DNA from: Lachnospiraceae bacterium JLR.KK002
Lineage (GTDB): Bacteria; Bacillota; Clostridia; Lachnospirales; Lachnospiraceae
Reading direction: 5' to 3'
Assembly: GCA_036941025.1 (NCBI GenBank)
Contig: JAYMNP010000001.1
Span: 2,874,501-2,938,500, forward strand
DNA length: 64,000 nucleotides
Under the pieces are notes generated by a model. That model had not been told where the DNA came from, did not search any database, and saw only the letters and a program-made list of their open reading frames with translations. A program made the position numbers and the translations under genes. Below, in pieces: positions 1 to 8,389 of this stretch. Numbering within the stretch: position 1 is the stretch's first letter; every line of letters starts with the position of its first letter.

Positions 1-618
1 ATCATTTCCAGAGAAGACCGGAATATGGAATATTTAAAAGAAACCGTCCGAAATGTATACAAAGTCCTTCGGAAAACGGAAAAATACATGGCCATCCGCT
101 ATGATTACATAGAGGAAATCCTTCCTCAGGACATTTTCTTTCTCACTACTCAGGAACTGGAAGACCGGTTCCCGGAATGCAGTCCGAAAGAACGGGAACT
201 GCTGATTGCAAGAGAAAAAGGGGCTGTATGCATTATGCAGATTGGCGACAGGCTGGCTTCCGGAGAACCCCACGACGGCAGGGCGCCGGACTATGATGAC
301 TGGGCGCTGAATGCCGACATTGTGGTATATTATCCGGTTCTGGACATTGCACTGGAACTTTCCTCCATGGGAATCCGGGTAGACCGCCAGGCGCTTCTGG
401 AACAGCTGGAAAAAGCAGGCTGTCCGGAACGGGCCGGACTGCCTTTCCAGAAATCAATCCTCCAGGAAGAACTTCCTTTTACCATCGGCGGCGGCATCGG
501 CCAGTCCCGTATCTGTATGTTTTTCCTGCGGAAAGCCCATATCGGCGAGGTACAGTCCTCCCTCTGGAAGGAAGAGGTAATTCAGGAAACCGAAAAACAC
601 GGTATTCCTCTGTTATAG
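1..618 (+). CDS. asnA: Aspartate--ammonia ligase, 3' part (5' end outside window)
   Basis: AsnA makes asparagine from aspartate and ammonia using ATP in the cytosol. The frame is open from base 1, upstream of the first ATG at 25, so the gene is cut by the window edge and about 205 of the usual ~330 residues are visible. The family signature is clear: DYDDWALNADI, the ELSSMGIRVD stretch, and near the C-terminus TIGGGIGQSRICMFFLRKAHIGEVQ. It runs toward the convergent ptsI gene and the two share a terminator hairpin. The call is firm; only the 5' end and promoter are unseen. Confidence 0.95.
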   Translation: MISREDRNMEYLKETVRNVYKVLRKTEKYMAIRYDYIEEILPQDIFFLTTQELEDRFPECSPKERELLIAREKGAVCIMQIGDRLASGEPHDGRAPDYDDWALNADIVVYYPVLDIALELSSMGIRVDRQALLEQLEKAGCPERAGLPFQKSILQEELPFTIGGGIGQSRICMFFLRKAHIGEVQSSLWKEEVIQETEKHGIPLL

Positions 619-631
619 AAAATGACAAAAG

Positions 632-673
632 AAAGACTGCTGCAAAAATCAGATTCTGCAGCAGTCTTTTTTT
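632..673. terminator. Bidirectional terminator between asnA and ptsI
   Basis: A perfect 13-bp stem (632-644 with 657-669) encloses a 12-nt loop. It has a T-run on the plus side (667-673) and an A-rich flank giving a shorter U tract on the minus side. It sits 14 bp after the asnA stop and touches the ptsI stop, so it probably ends both convergent transcripts. Confidence 0.85.
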
Positions 674-674
674 A

Positions 675-2300
675 TCACTCCGTACGGGTTTCCCGTACAA
701 TTTTCCTTACCCGCAGTACCATGGCCGGGGACACCGACAGTTCATCCACACCCATTTTGAGAAATGTCTCCGTCAGGCTTAAATCAGCCCCCAGTTCTCC
801 ACAGATACCGGCCCAGATACCTGCTGCATGGGCATTTTTCACCACCATCTCAATCATGTTAAGAATCGCTCTGTGATGAGGATTGTAGAAGTCTCCCAGT
901 TTTGCATTCTGCCGGTCCACCGCAAGGGTATACTGGGTCAGATCGTTGGTTCCGATACTGAAAAAGTCCACTTCTTTTGCCAGTTCATCACTGACCATCA
1001 CCGCTGCCGGCGTCTCAATCATAATACCAAGCTCCACTTCTTTAAATGGAACGGAAAGTTCTGTGAGCTCCTGCTTTACCTCCTCCACAATTTCTTTAAT
1101 TTTCCTTACTTCCTCCACAGAAGTAATCATGGGGAACATAATGGCAATCTGGCCATAGCTGGACGCCCGGTAAAGGGCTCTGAGCTGGGTTTTGAAAATT
1201 TCCGGCTGCTTCAGGCAAATCCGGATGGCCCGGTATCCCATAGCCGGATTCTCCTCTTTCTCCAGGTTAAAATAATCCACGGTTTTGTCTGCTCCGATAT
1301 CCAGCGTACGGATAATCACTTTCTTTCCCGCCATATTTTCCGCCACGGCCCGGTAAGCCTTAAACTGTTCTTCCTCCGTGGGAAAATCACTGCTTTCCAG
1401 ATACAGAAATTCACTTCGGAACAGGCCGATTCCCCTGGCGTCGTTCCGCAGCACATTGGCTACGTCAGAAGGATTGCCGATATTGGCGTAAAGTTTCAGT
1501 TCCTTACCGTCCAGTGTCACATCCTCTTTGCCTTTCAGTTCCTGCAGCAGCTCTTTCTCCGCCCTGCACTCCGCCATTTTCACTTCCATCTTCTTCCTGG
1601 TTTCTTCGTCAGGGTCCAGATAAATCTCTCCGGTAAAACCGTCCACAATCACATATGCCCCATGGTATTCCGGCTCCAGAACAATGTTGGCCTGAATCAC
1701 CGCCGGAATGTCCATGGTTCTGGCAAGGATGGCTGTATGGGAATTGGCCGAACCCTGCCGGGTCACAATGGCAAGAAGTTTATCTTTCTCAAACTGCACG
1801 GTCTCACTGGGAGCCAGATCCTCCGCCGCAATTATCACCGGCTCTTCAAAAGCATATGTATTATTCTGGGTATCGCTGAGAATGGCAATCAGCCGCTCGG
1901 AAATATCCCGCACATCCGCAGCCCGTCCCTGCATATAGGCGTCGTCCATGGCCGCAAACATTTCCGCAAAATTATCGCTGGTCTGGGCGACTGCGAACTC
2001 CGCATTGATCTGTTGCTCTTTTATCATATAGTGAATGGAATCCAGATAATCCAAATCCTCCAGCATCATCTGGTGCACCTCAAAAATCATGGCATTGGCT
2101 TCCCCCACATCTTTCAGTGCTTTCTCATATAATTCCTGGAGCTGCTTCAAAGCCAGCTCCTTCCCCTGCTCAAACCGGGCGATTTCCTGCTCTGCATCTT
2201 CAATATGACGTCGTTCCACCTGGTTTTCATTTTTCCGGAAAATAAAAAGCCTGCCTGCAGCTACACCGCCAAATACGCTGCTTCCACTGAATGTTATCAT
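675..2300 (-). CDS. ptsI: PTS Enzyme I (phosphoenolpyruvate-protein phosphotransferase)
   Basis: Enzyme I takes phosphate from PEP onto a histidine and passes it to HPr, the first step of all PTS sugar uptake. The 541-residue product is close to the usual ~570. The swivel domain carries the active-site histidine in GSANSHTAILAR. The PEP-binding barrel shows GIGLFRSEFLY, the DIGADK stretch and, near the C-terminus, FFSIGTNDLTQYTLAVDR and GICGE. The start has an AAGGGGTGG ribosome site. It is the last gene of the leftward fructose operon, 18 bp after ptsH. The C-terminus (VRKIVRETRTE) is slightly short but looks intact. Confidence 0.96.
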   Translation of the reverse strand: MITFSGSSVFGGVAAGRLFIFRKNENQVERRHIEDAEQEIARFEQGKELALKQLQELYEKALKDVGEANAMIFEVHQMMLEDLDYLDSIHYMIKEQQINAEFAVAQTSDNFAEMFAAMDDAYMQGRAADVRDISERLIAILSDTQNNTYAFEEPVIIAAEDLAPSETVQFEKDKLLAIVTRQGSANSHTAILARTMDIPAVIQANIVLEPEYHGAYVIVDGFTGEIYLDPDEETRKKMEVKMAECRAEKELLQELKGKEDVTLDGKELKLYANIGNPSDVANVLRNDARGIGLFRSEFLYLESSDFPTEEEQFKAYRAVAENMAGKKVIIRTLDIGADKTVDYFNLEKEENPAMGYRAIRICLKQPEIFKTQLRALYRASSYGQIAIMFPMITSVEEVRKIKEIVEEVKQELTELSVPFKEVELGIMIETPAAVMVSDELAKEVDFFSIGTNDLTQYTLAVDRQNAKLGDFYNPHHRAILNMIEMVVKNAHAAGIWAGICGELGADLSLTETFLKMGVDELSVSPAMVLRVRKIVRETRTE

Positions 2301-2318
2301 TTTGCCACCCCTTACTGT

Positions 2319-2576
2319 TTACAGATTTTCTTTAAAAAATGCTTCCAGAGTGCTGCAGGCTGTCTCCTCGTCCTCTCCTTCGATTTTCACAGTTACCACG
2401 TTATCTTTTTTCACCCCAAGGCTCATAATGCCGAAAATCCGCTTTGCGTCCACTTCTTTGCCGTCTTTGGCAATGGTAATTTTGCTGGCAAATTTTCCTG
2501 CTTCTTTGACAAAGAGTCCTGCCGGTCTTGCGTGGATTCCTTCGGGATCTGTGATGGTGTACTCAAATGTTTTCAT
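2319..2576 (-). CDS. ptsH: HPr phosphocarrier protein with Arg at position 46
   Basis: HPr carries phosphate from Enzyme I to the sugar-specific EIIA domains. The 85-residue product has the normal length and the phosphorylated histidine at position 15 in GIHARPAG. Where Firmicute HPr normally has Ser46 (KSIMGVMSLG), this one reads KRIFGIMSLG, with codon CGG, so residue 46 is Arg. In the family, Ser46 is the site used by HPr kinase to make the CcpA co-repressor; losing it suggests a carrier outside that control loop (inference). It lies between fruA and ptsI. A second, standard HPr may exist elsewhere in the genome. Confidence 0.95.
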   Translation of the reverse strand: MKTFEYTITDPEGIHARPAGLFVKEAGKFASKITIAKDGKEVDAKRIFGIMSLGVKKDNVVTVKIEGEDEETACSTLEAFFKENL

Positions 2577-2618
2577 ATTCTTATTCTCCTTTTCTGATTT
2601 GGTTTTTATTTGAATCCC

Positions 2619-2640
2619 GGCGCCGGCTGTGTCCGGCGCC
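2619..2640 (-). other. GC-rich hairpin between fruA and ptsH
   Basis: GGCGCCGG (2619-2626) pairs with CCGGCGCC (2633-2640) around a 6-nt loop, 32 bp after the fruA stop. There is no proper U tract after it on the minus strand, so it is more likely a 3'-end stabiliser or partial attenuator than a full terminator. It could set different mRNA levels for fruA and for ptsHI. Confidence 0.45.
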
Positions 2641-2672
2641 CGAATTGTGTTTTATTTCAGTCTGGCTTCTGT

Positions 2673-4601
2673 TTACGGGTTTGCCACTTCTTTTTTCATC
2701 AGTCCCAGAAGTATGGCTCCCACGATGGTTCCGATTACAAGAGATACCAGGTACATGGCGGTATTGCCCACTACCGGGAACACGAAGATTCCACCGTGAG
2801 GCGCCATCAGGGTACAGTTGAAAGCCATGGAAACAGCTCCTGCCACACCGGACCCCACCACCAGAGCAGGAATCACATGGAGCGGATCTGAGGCCGCAAA
2901 GGGAATGGCTCCTTCGGAAATAAAGGACAGTCCCATAATAAAGTTGGTAGGTCCGGATTTTCGTTCTTCTTCGGTAAATTTCTTCTTAAACAGCAGTGTT
3001 GCCAGGGCAATGGCGCAGGGCGGTACCATTCCGCCAATCATAACTGCCGCCATAATATTGTAATTTCCTGCCGCAATGGAAGCGGTGCCGAACACATAGG
3101 CTGCTTTATTGATGGGGCCGCCCAGATCTGCCGCCATCATGGCTCCCAGAATCACTCCCAGCAGGACGGAACTGGTACCGTTCATACCGGACAGTCCGTT
3201 GTTCAGAAGTGTATTCAATGCGCCCACCGGAGGCTCAATTACATAATTCATAATCACTCCCATGAAGAACACGCCCAGTAGCGGATAGAGCAGTATGGTT
3301 TTGATTCCGTCCAGACTCTCCGGCAGCTTTTCCAGTAATTTCTTCAGGCCGATAATCAGGTAACCTGCAAGAAATCCGGCCACCAGAGCTCCCAGAAATC
3401 CGCTTTTTCCGCCGGCTGCAATGGAGCCGCCCACAAATCCAACCACCAGTCCGGGACGGTCTGCAATACTCATGGCAATAAATCCGGCCAGAATGGGGAG
3501 CATAAATCCAAAGGCTGTATCACCGATTCCCTTGAATAATGCTGCCGCAGAGGTAATGGTTCCGAAATTCCCCCGTTCTTCCGGTGAAAGGGCGGATAAA
3601 TCCACACTCATACCGTCAATAAGAAAGGCAATGGCAATCAGAATTCCGCCGCCTACCACAAAGGGAAGCATATGGGAAACTCCGTTCATCAGGTGTTTGT
3701 AAATCCGGTGTCCGGCGCTTTCTTTCCCGGTTCCGCCGGAAGGAGCGGCGGATGCTTTATTTCCGGAATGATAGATTTCCACATTTCCGCTTTCTGCCAG
3801 ACGCAGCAGTTCTTCCGCTTTGTTAATCCCGTCCGATACCTGCCGCACAATCACTTTTTTCCCGTCGAAACGATCCATGGGCACATTGGTATCCACACAG
3901 ACAATGATACAGTCTGCCGCCGCTATTTCTGCATCTGTCAGCACATTTTTGGCCCCGCCGGAACCTCTTGTCTCTATTTTTATGGAAAAGCCCAGTTCTT
4001 TCGCTTTTTTCTCCAGTGCTTCCGCCGCCATATAGGTATGGGCAATTCCCGTAGGACAGGCGGTGACTCCCAGCAGTTTCAGCCCTTTCTTATCCCCTGT
4101 CTCCTGCTGCACCGGCGCTGCCTTTTCTTCTTCCTCCGCCAGCTTTTCCCGCTCCGCCGCGTCCACATAACCCAGAAATTCCTCAGTAGTTTCAGCACTT
4201 CTCAGCTTTCCGGTAAATTCTTCATCCATCAGAAGTACGGACAAACGGCTTAATACGTCCAGATGTACGTTATCTTCCGTATTGGGCGCTGCAATCAGGA
4301 AAATCAGGTCTGCCGGCGCTCCGTCCAGCGAATCATAGTCCACACCGTCTTTTAATACCATGGCTGCCAGTCCCGGTGCTTTTACCGCATCGCATTTTCC
4401 ATGGGGAATGGCGATTCCTTCTCCGATTCCCGTGGTTCCTTCTTCTTCCCTGCGCAGCACCTGTGCTTTGTAGGCTTCTTTATCGGCAAGTTTCCCGGTG
4501 GCCGCCATCAGATCCACCATCTTATCTATGGCCTCTCCTTTGGAATCTGCCTGCCCGTTCAGTTCAATGCCTTCTTTTACAAGTAAATCTGTGATTTTCA
4601 T
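2673..4601 (-). CDS. fruA: Fructose-specific PTS transporter, EIIABC fusion
   Basis: This membrane permease imports fructose and releases fructose 1-phosphate. Domains in order: EIIA (residues ~1-150, phosphorylated His67 in IAIPHGKC), a short acidic linker, EIIB (~170-265, phosphocysteine in VTACPTGIAHTY), and EIIC (~300-640) with several hydrophobic segments and the GAIPFAASDP motif. The start is placed at 4601, with GAGGAGG six bases upstream; an ATG five codons earlier overlaps that ribosome site. It follows fruK, and 1-phosphofructokinase next door supports the fructose specificity. The 642-residue length is normal for the fused form. Confidence 0.94.
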   Translation of the reverse strand: MKITDLLVKEGIELNGQADSKGEAIDKMVDLMAATGKLADKEAYKAQVLRREEEGTTGIGEGIAIPHGKCDAVKAPGLAAMVLKDGVDYDSLDGAPADLIFLIAAPNTEDNVHLDVLSRLSVLLMDEEFTGKLRSAETTEEFLGYVDAAEREKLAEEEEKAAPVQQETGDKKGLKLLGVTACPTGIAHTYMAAEALEKKAKELGFSIKIETRGSGGAKNVLTDAEIAAADCIIVCVDTNVPMDRFDGKKVIVRQVSDGINKAEELLRLAESGNVEIYHSGNKASAAPSGGTGKESAGHRIYKHLMNGVSHMLPFVVGGGILIAIAFLIDGMSVDLSALSPEERGNFGTITSAAALFKGIGDTAFGFMLPILAGFIAMSIADRPGLVVGFVGGSIAAGGKSGFLGALVAGFLAGYLIIGLKKLLEKLPESLDGIKTILLYPLLGVFFMGVIMNYVIEPPVGALNTLLNNGLSGMNGTSSVLLGVILGAMMAADLGGPINKAAYVFGTASIAAGNYNIMAAVMIGGMVPPCAIALATLLFKKKFTEEERKSGPTNFIMGLSFISEGAIPFAASDPLHVIPALVVGSGVAGAVSMAFNCTLMAPHGGIFVFPVVGNTAMYLVSLVIGTIVGAILLGLMKKEVANP

Positions 4602-4622
4602 CCTGAACCTCCTCATTTATTT

Positions 4623-4651
4623 GTAACAGTTCAGCCAGGCTGCCCTGTTAC
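4623..4651. repeat. GTAACAG...CTGTTAC hairpin element in fruK-fruA gap
   Basis: A 7-bp stem, GTAACAG (4623-4629) with CTGTTAC (4645-4651), surrounds TTCAGCCAGGCTGCC, which can itself fold. The same GTAACAG/TTCAGCC words recur in intergenic hairpins near 23.4, 36.6, 36.7 and 60.9 kb. It lacks a U tract and looks like one member of a dispersed repeat family. Confidence 0.55.
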
Positions 4652-4702
4652 GTCTATTTCCTGTTACGGAAAGACTGCATTTCTACTCTGCACCGTTTTC
4701 TG

Positions 4703-5614
4703 CTATTTCCATCCCATCTGCTCCAGAATCCCGTCCACTTCTTCCTGAGTGGCCAGACGTTCTGAAAATGCGCTGGCGCTGCCTGCGGCAATGCCCATAT
4801 GGAACGCTTCTTCATAGCTTTTACTTTTTAAATATCCGGTAATAAATCCCGCCACCATGGAATCTCCGGCTCCGACGGAATTTACCAGGGTTCCCTGGGG
4901 GGCCGGGCTTTCCTGTACGCTTCCGTCCTCGGCCACCAGTATGGCCCCGTCTCCTGCCATGGAAATCAGCACGTTCCTGGCTCCCATCTCCTGCAGTTTC
5001 CCGGCATGTGCCACAATGGTTTCCTGACTGTCCATGGGCACATGGAAAATTTCTTCCAGCTCATGGTTGTTGGGTTTTATCAGAAACGGATGGTATTTCA
5101 GCACATTTACCAGCAAATCCCCGGTGGCGTCCACTACGGAGCGAATCTTTTTATCCTGTACTCTGGCCAGAATCTGCTCATAACTGGAATCCGGCATACT
5201 GTTTGGGATACTTCCTGCCAGCACCAGCACGTCATCCTCTTTCATGGCGTCCAGCTTACGGTAAAGCTCCTCCAGCGCTTCTCCTGAAATCTCAGGCCCC
5301 TGGCCGTTAATCTCACTTTCCTCTCTGGAACGGAGCTTCATGTTGATTCTGGACATGCCCTGGGGAATCCGGATAAAATCCGTCAGGCAGCCCCATTCTT
5401 TCAGGCCCCGCTCTATTTCTGTGCCGGTAAATCCTGCGGTAAATCCCAGAGCGGTATTTTCCATGCCAAGGTTTTTTAACACCAGTGAAACATTCACTCC
5501 CTTTCCGCCGGGGTATACCAGCTCTTTTGTAGTTCTGTTTACCCGTCCCAGGGTAAAATCATCCACACTTACTATGTAGTCCAGACTTGGATTAAAGGTT
5601 ACTGTGTAAATCAT
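4703..5614 (-). CDS. fruK: 1-phosphofructokinase
   Basis: FruK phosphorylates fructose 1-phosphate, the product of FruA, to fructose 1,6-bisphosphate with ATP. The 303-residue protein has the PfkB-family N-terminal start TFNPSLDYIV, the sugar-binding PGGKGVNVSLVL, and the C-terminal catalytic motif NSVGAGDSMVAGF with the base Asp. AAAGGAG sits before the ATG. It lies between fruR and fruA in the same orientation. The MITE-like element ends just upstream, so its own ribosome site is intact but the spacing from fruR has been stretched by almost 300 bp. Confidence 0.95.
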   Translation of the reverse strand: MIYTVTFNPSLDYIVSVDDFTLGRVNRTTKELVYPGGKGVNVSLVLKNLGMENTALGFTAGFTGTEIERGLKEWGCLTDFIRIPQGMSRINMKLRSREESEINGQGPEISGEALEELYRKLDAMKEDDVLVLAGSIPNSMPDSSYEQILARVQDKKIRSVVDATGDLLVNVLKYHPFLIKPNNHELEEIFHVPMDSQETIVAHAGKLQEMGARNVLISMAGDGAILVAEDGSVQESPAPQGTLVNSVGAGDSMVAGFITGYLKSKSYEEAFHMGIAAGSASAFSERLATQEEVDGILEQMGWK

Positions 5615-5632
5615 TTTGTTCTCCTTTCCGGT

Positions 5633-5937
5633 TTTCTTATTTCAGGTAATTGCGAAACGATTCAATTATTAAAATTTTATGTACAATTACCACAGTTTTC
5701 TTAAATATTTTCATCATACAAAAGCCCGAAATGCCAGACGCACCGAACATTTCAGCAAGCCTCTGAATACAGAGAATCATGTTCAGCAGAGGCTTCCATG
5801 CTTCTTTGAGTCTTGCTTCCATGGTGCTGAAATGCATTTCTTACCTTTTGTATGAGAAAATATTTGCACTCAAACTTTCCAAATTATACATGAAATTAAT
5901 ACAATTATTGAGTTTCGCAATTACCTGTTTCTTATTT
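5633..5937. mobile_element. MITE-like element with 16-bp terminal inverted repeats
   Basis: Perfect 16-bp inverted repeats CAGGTAATTGCGAAAC (5643-5658) and its complement (5912-5927) bound a 285-bp non-coding element. A 10-bp direct repeat, TTTCTTATTT, flanks it at 5633-5642 and 5928-5937 and looks like a target-site duplication; the right copy overlaps the fruR stop. Inner segments also pair (AAATATTTTC...CATACAAAAG near 5702 with its near-complement near 5850), so the whole unit folds as a long imperfect hairpin. Its ends match those of the IS at 10636-12392, which suggests mobilisation by that transposase. No credible gene lies inside. Confidence 0.75.
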
Positions 5938-6687
5938 TACTGTGGTCTCAATGATATTTTTCAAATCCCGAAAACTGTCGTGACGGATTTCTGTGGTAAT
6001 CAGCTCCGCGTCCTCAATTCCTGCAAAGGTGACCGGCGATATCTGATTGAATTTGGCGGAATCTCCCAGAATATAGGGACGGCGGCACTGCATAACCCCT
6101 TTGCGTTTTACCATGGCTTCTTCAATGTCCGGAGTGGAAAATCCCGCGGTGCGGCTGATTCCGTTGGTTCCGAAAAAACCTGCGGTAAAATTAAACTTTT
6201 CCAGCTCGGATACGGTCTCGATTCCTACAATAGCTTCTGTGGACAGTTTGAACTTTCCGCCCAGGATATGGGCTTCACAGCCAATTTCCGCCAGCCGTCT
6301 GGCATGGCTGACAGCGTTGGTCACATACATCGCCTTTTTTTCCGTAATGAAATCAATCATCCGCTCTGTGGTGGTTCCTGCATCCAGATATACCAGATCT
6401 CCCGCCTTAATCAGGGAAGCCGCATATTTTGCTATGGCTGTCTTTTCCTCCCGGTTCAGATTCTTGCGGTATTCCACTTCCACATCTTTGCCGCTTGCGT
6501 AATAAGCATTGATAGCAGTGGCTCCTCCGTGCACCTTGTTCAGCCTTCCTTCTTCGTCCAGCAGACACAAATCCCTGCGGATGGTAGACTCGGATGCCTG
6601 CAAATGTTCTGTCAGCTCCTGAACCGTAACGCTGCCATTCTTTTCCACTAATTTCAGTATTTCTTCCAGTCTTTTTTCCAACAGCAT
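5932..6687 (-). CDS. fruR: DeoR-family repressor of the fructose operon
   Basis: This is a sugar-phosphate-sensing repressor. The N-terminal winged HTH shows the DeoR signature: RLEEILKLVEKNGSVTVQEL, then ASESTIRRDLCLLDEEGRLNKVHGGA. The C-terminal DeoRC sensor domain has DAGTTTERM and FGTNGIS. The start at 6687 gives 251 residues and has GAGGAAAC five bases upstream; an in-frame ATG 87 bases earlier falls on the -35 box of the probable promoter and is rejected. It heads the fruR-fruK-fruA-ptsH-ptsI operon, so it probably senses fructose 1-phosphate (inference). Its stop overlaps the duplicated target of the MITE. Confidence 0.92.
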   Translation of the reverse strand: MLLEKRLEEILKLVEKNGSVTVQELTEHLQASESTIRRDLCLLDEEGRLNKVHGGATAINAYYASGKDVEVEYRKNLNREEKTAIAKYAASLIKAGDLVYLDAGTTTERMIDFITEKKAMYVTNAVSHARRLAEIGCEAHILGGKFKLSTEAIVGIETVSELEKFNFTAGFFGTNGISRTAGFSTPDIEEAMVKRKGVMQCRRPYILGDSAKFNQISPVTFAGIEDAELITTEIRHDSFRDLKNIIETTVK

Positions 6688-6780
6688 TTTTGTTTCCTCG
6701 TTTGATTGGATTTGATTGTTTGTGGTTGTTTTTGATTGTAATTTTATGATACCATCATTTTCGGTCATTTTCAATCAAAA
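6687..6780 (-). promoter_or_regulatory. Promoter and CAATCAAA-repeat operator of fruR operon
   Basis: On the minus strand, TTGAAA (6769-6774) and TATCAT (6746-6751) are 17 bp apart, a good sigma-A promoter. CAATCAAA-like words recur downstream of and over the -35 (near 6703-6718, 6730-6738 and 6771-6778). Such repeats fit DeoR-type operators, so FruR autoregulation of the whole operon is likely. The operator is inferred from repetition only. Confidence 0.65.
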
Positions 6781-6822
6781 CAATTCACAAAAATGCCGGA
6801 ATGTTTTTGTGGATAATGAACA

Positions 6823-6856
6823 AAGGCACCCAGTACATATTTGTACTGAGTGCCTT
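6823..6856 (-). terminator. Terminator of the dgt operon
   Basis: AAGGCACCCAGTACA and TGTACTGAGTGCCTT form a 15-bp stem with one mismatch around a 4-nt loop, about 70 bp after the dgt stop. A short T-run follows on the minus strand. Confidence 0.7.
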
Positions 6857-6924
6857 ATCGTGCGATGAATATTCAGACAATGCAGGATGCCTTAACCGAC
6901 ATCAGATGAGGTAAAGTTGTTTCC

Positions 6925-8388
6925 TCAGTCAATCCCGCTCAGCTCCTGATACAGCCGCTTTGCATGGCTATCTGTCATACCGCAGATATGGTCCGTTACC
7001 AGCAGCAGACGCAGATATAATTTTTCCCGCTCCTTTTCCTCTTTCGTAAGGGAAGACTCTTCCGCCTCCCTGGCAAAACGGTGATAAATGGCTTTATAAT
7101 TATCGGACACCAGAGCCATCATTTTCCGCTGTACCTGGGTCAGGTCTTTTTGAGTATCGTAATACAGAACTGCCTGCACAAAATGTTCCAGCAGAAAATC
7201 AAACACCGACTGGGCCGCAATCTCCAGCTTCAGAATGGGCTTTATCTGAAAGGCATACCGATACGCAATATCCCCCAGCACATCCATCATGGGTTCCCCG
7301 TCTGTGCCTGTCAGCAAATCCTCCCCATGGGCTCCGTAAGTACCTGCCATCAGCTCACGGTAATGTTGGATAAAGCTGTCGGTGACAGCATTAATCATCC
7401 AGCCCTGAATATAGACTGTCCAGTTCTGCACCGCATTCACACCGGGCTGCTGCAGGCCCCGTTGTTTTGCCCGCTCATATTTCCCTTTCAGGCTGTCTGT
7501 CATCTTACGAAAACTTTCCCGCTGATTTTCCGGCAGTTTCTCCGATGCCTGCTCCAATTCTGCCGCCAGCTCCCCGTAAGACAGGCAGCCCTTTTTTACC
7601 GCGTCCTCAATATCGGCAGTTTTATAGGCAATATCGTCCGCCGCCTCCAGAACAAAAGCCAGAGGATGCCGGTTTCCGCAGGTGCCAAGGCTTTCCTGCA
7701 AGTCTGCAAACAGCTTCCGCTCCGCATAATAATAACCCAATTTATCATATCTGATATGAGAATCCTTTTTGATTTCCAGAGAAGAAGCCGGATATTTGAT
7801 GATGGTGCCCAGCAACGCTTTTGTCAGGTTCATGCCATTTTCATCCACCAGATAATGGAGCCTGGCCACCAGCCGGAGGGCCTGGGCATTTCCCTCAATA
7901 TGGTAAAAATCCTGCTGCATCTGTTCCGTCAGAATCTGGCTGAGGGGCTGCACTTCTCCGTTCTCCTTCTCATAGAAAATCCGGGGCAGATTTGCCCGGA
8001 ACCAGTCCCGGATGGCCGTTTCTCCAAAATGCCCGAAGGGTGGATTCCCCATATCGTGCAGCAGTCCGGCACACTGGAGAATATCGCAGAGAGCGTTCTG
8101 ATATTCCGGCAGAAACTCCCCGTCCATGTGCTCCATCAGCAGACGTTTGCTGATATTCTGCCCCAGAGATTTTGCAAAAGAGGAAACTTCCAGAGAATGG
8201 GTCAGGCGGGTGCGGATAAAATCGCTGTTATCCAGAGGGAATACCTGTGTCTTATCCTGCAGACGCCGGAAGGAAGCGCTTCCGATAATCCTGTGGTAAT
8301 CCTTCTCATATTCCGTCCGAAAATCACCGGAGCCGGAGCCTTTGTAATTTCTCACTCTGTCATCGCAGAGCAGCCTTTTCCATTCCAC
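6925..8388 (-). CDS. dgt: Deoxyguanosinetriphosphate triphosphohydrolase (dGTPase)
   Basis: The enzyme cuts dGTP to deoxyguanosine and tripolyphosphate and so limits the dNTP pool. The 487-residue protein is an HD-domain phosphohydrolase. The metal ligands lie in RTRLTHSLEVS and LLHDMGNPPFGHFGE (the His...His-Asp...Asp pattern), and the family start RLLCDDRVRNYKGSGSGDFRTEYEKD is present. It is the third gene of an operon after a YgjP-like peptidase and a DUF3783 protein, with only 1 bp before it. The length matches the long E. coli-type dGTPases, but the exact dNTP preference cannot be read. Confidence 0.92.
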   Translation of the reverse strand: MEWKRLLCDDRVRNYKGSGSGDFRTEYEKDYHRIIGSASFRRLQDKTQVFPLDNSDFIRTRLTHSLEVSSFAKSLGQNISKRLLMEHMDGEFLPEYQNALCDILQCAGLLHDMGNPPFGHFGETAIRDWFRANLPRIFYEKENGEVQPLSQILTEQMQQDFYHIEGNAQALRLVARLHYLVDENGMNLTKALLGTIIKYPASSLEIKKDSHIRYDKLGYYYAERKLFADLQESLGTCGNRHPLAFVLEAADDIAYKTADIEDAVKKGCLSYGELAAELEQASEKLPENQRESFRKMTDSLKGKYERAKQRGLQQPGVNAVQNWTVYIQGWMINAVTDSFIQHYRELMAGTYGAHGEDLLTGTDGEPMMDVLGDIAYRYAFQIKPILKLEIAAQSVFDFLLEHFVQAVLYYDTQKDLTQVQRKMMALVSDNYKAIYHRFAREAEESSLTKEEKEREKLYLRLLLVTDHICGMTDSHAKRLYQELSGID

Positions 8389-8389
8389 C

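Noticed and set aside
828..2132. 434-codon plus-strand frame opposite ptsI
   Set aside because: Antisense shadow of a certain gene, with no ribosome site and His/Phe-rich low-quality composition. The same holds for long plus-strand frames at 7081-8427, 24154-25581, 26400-27305, 30327-31661 and 62431-63828.
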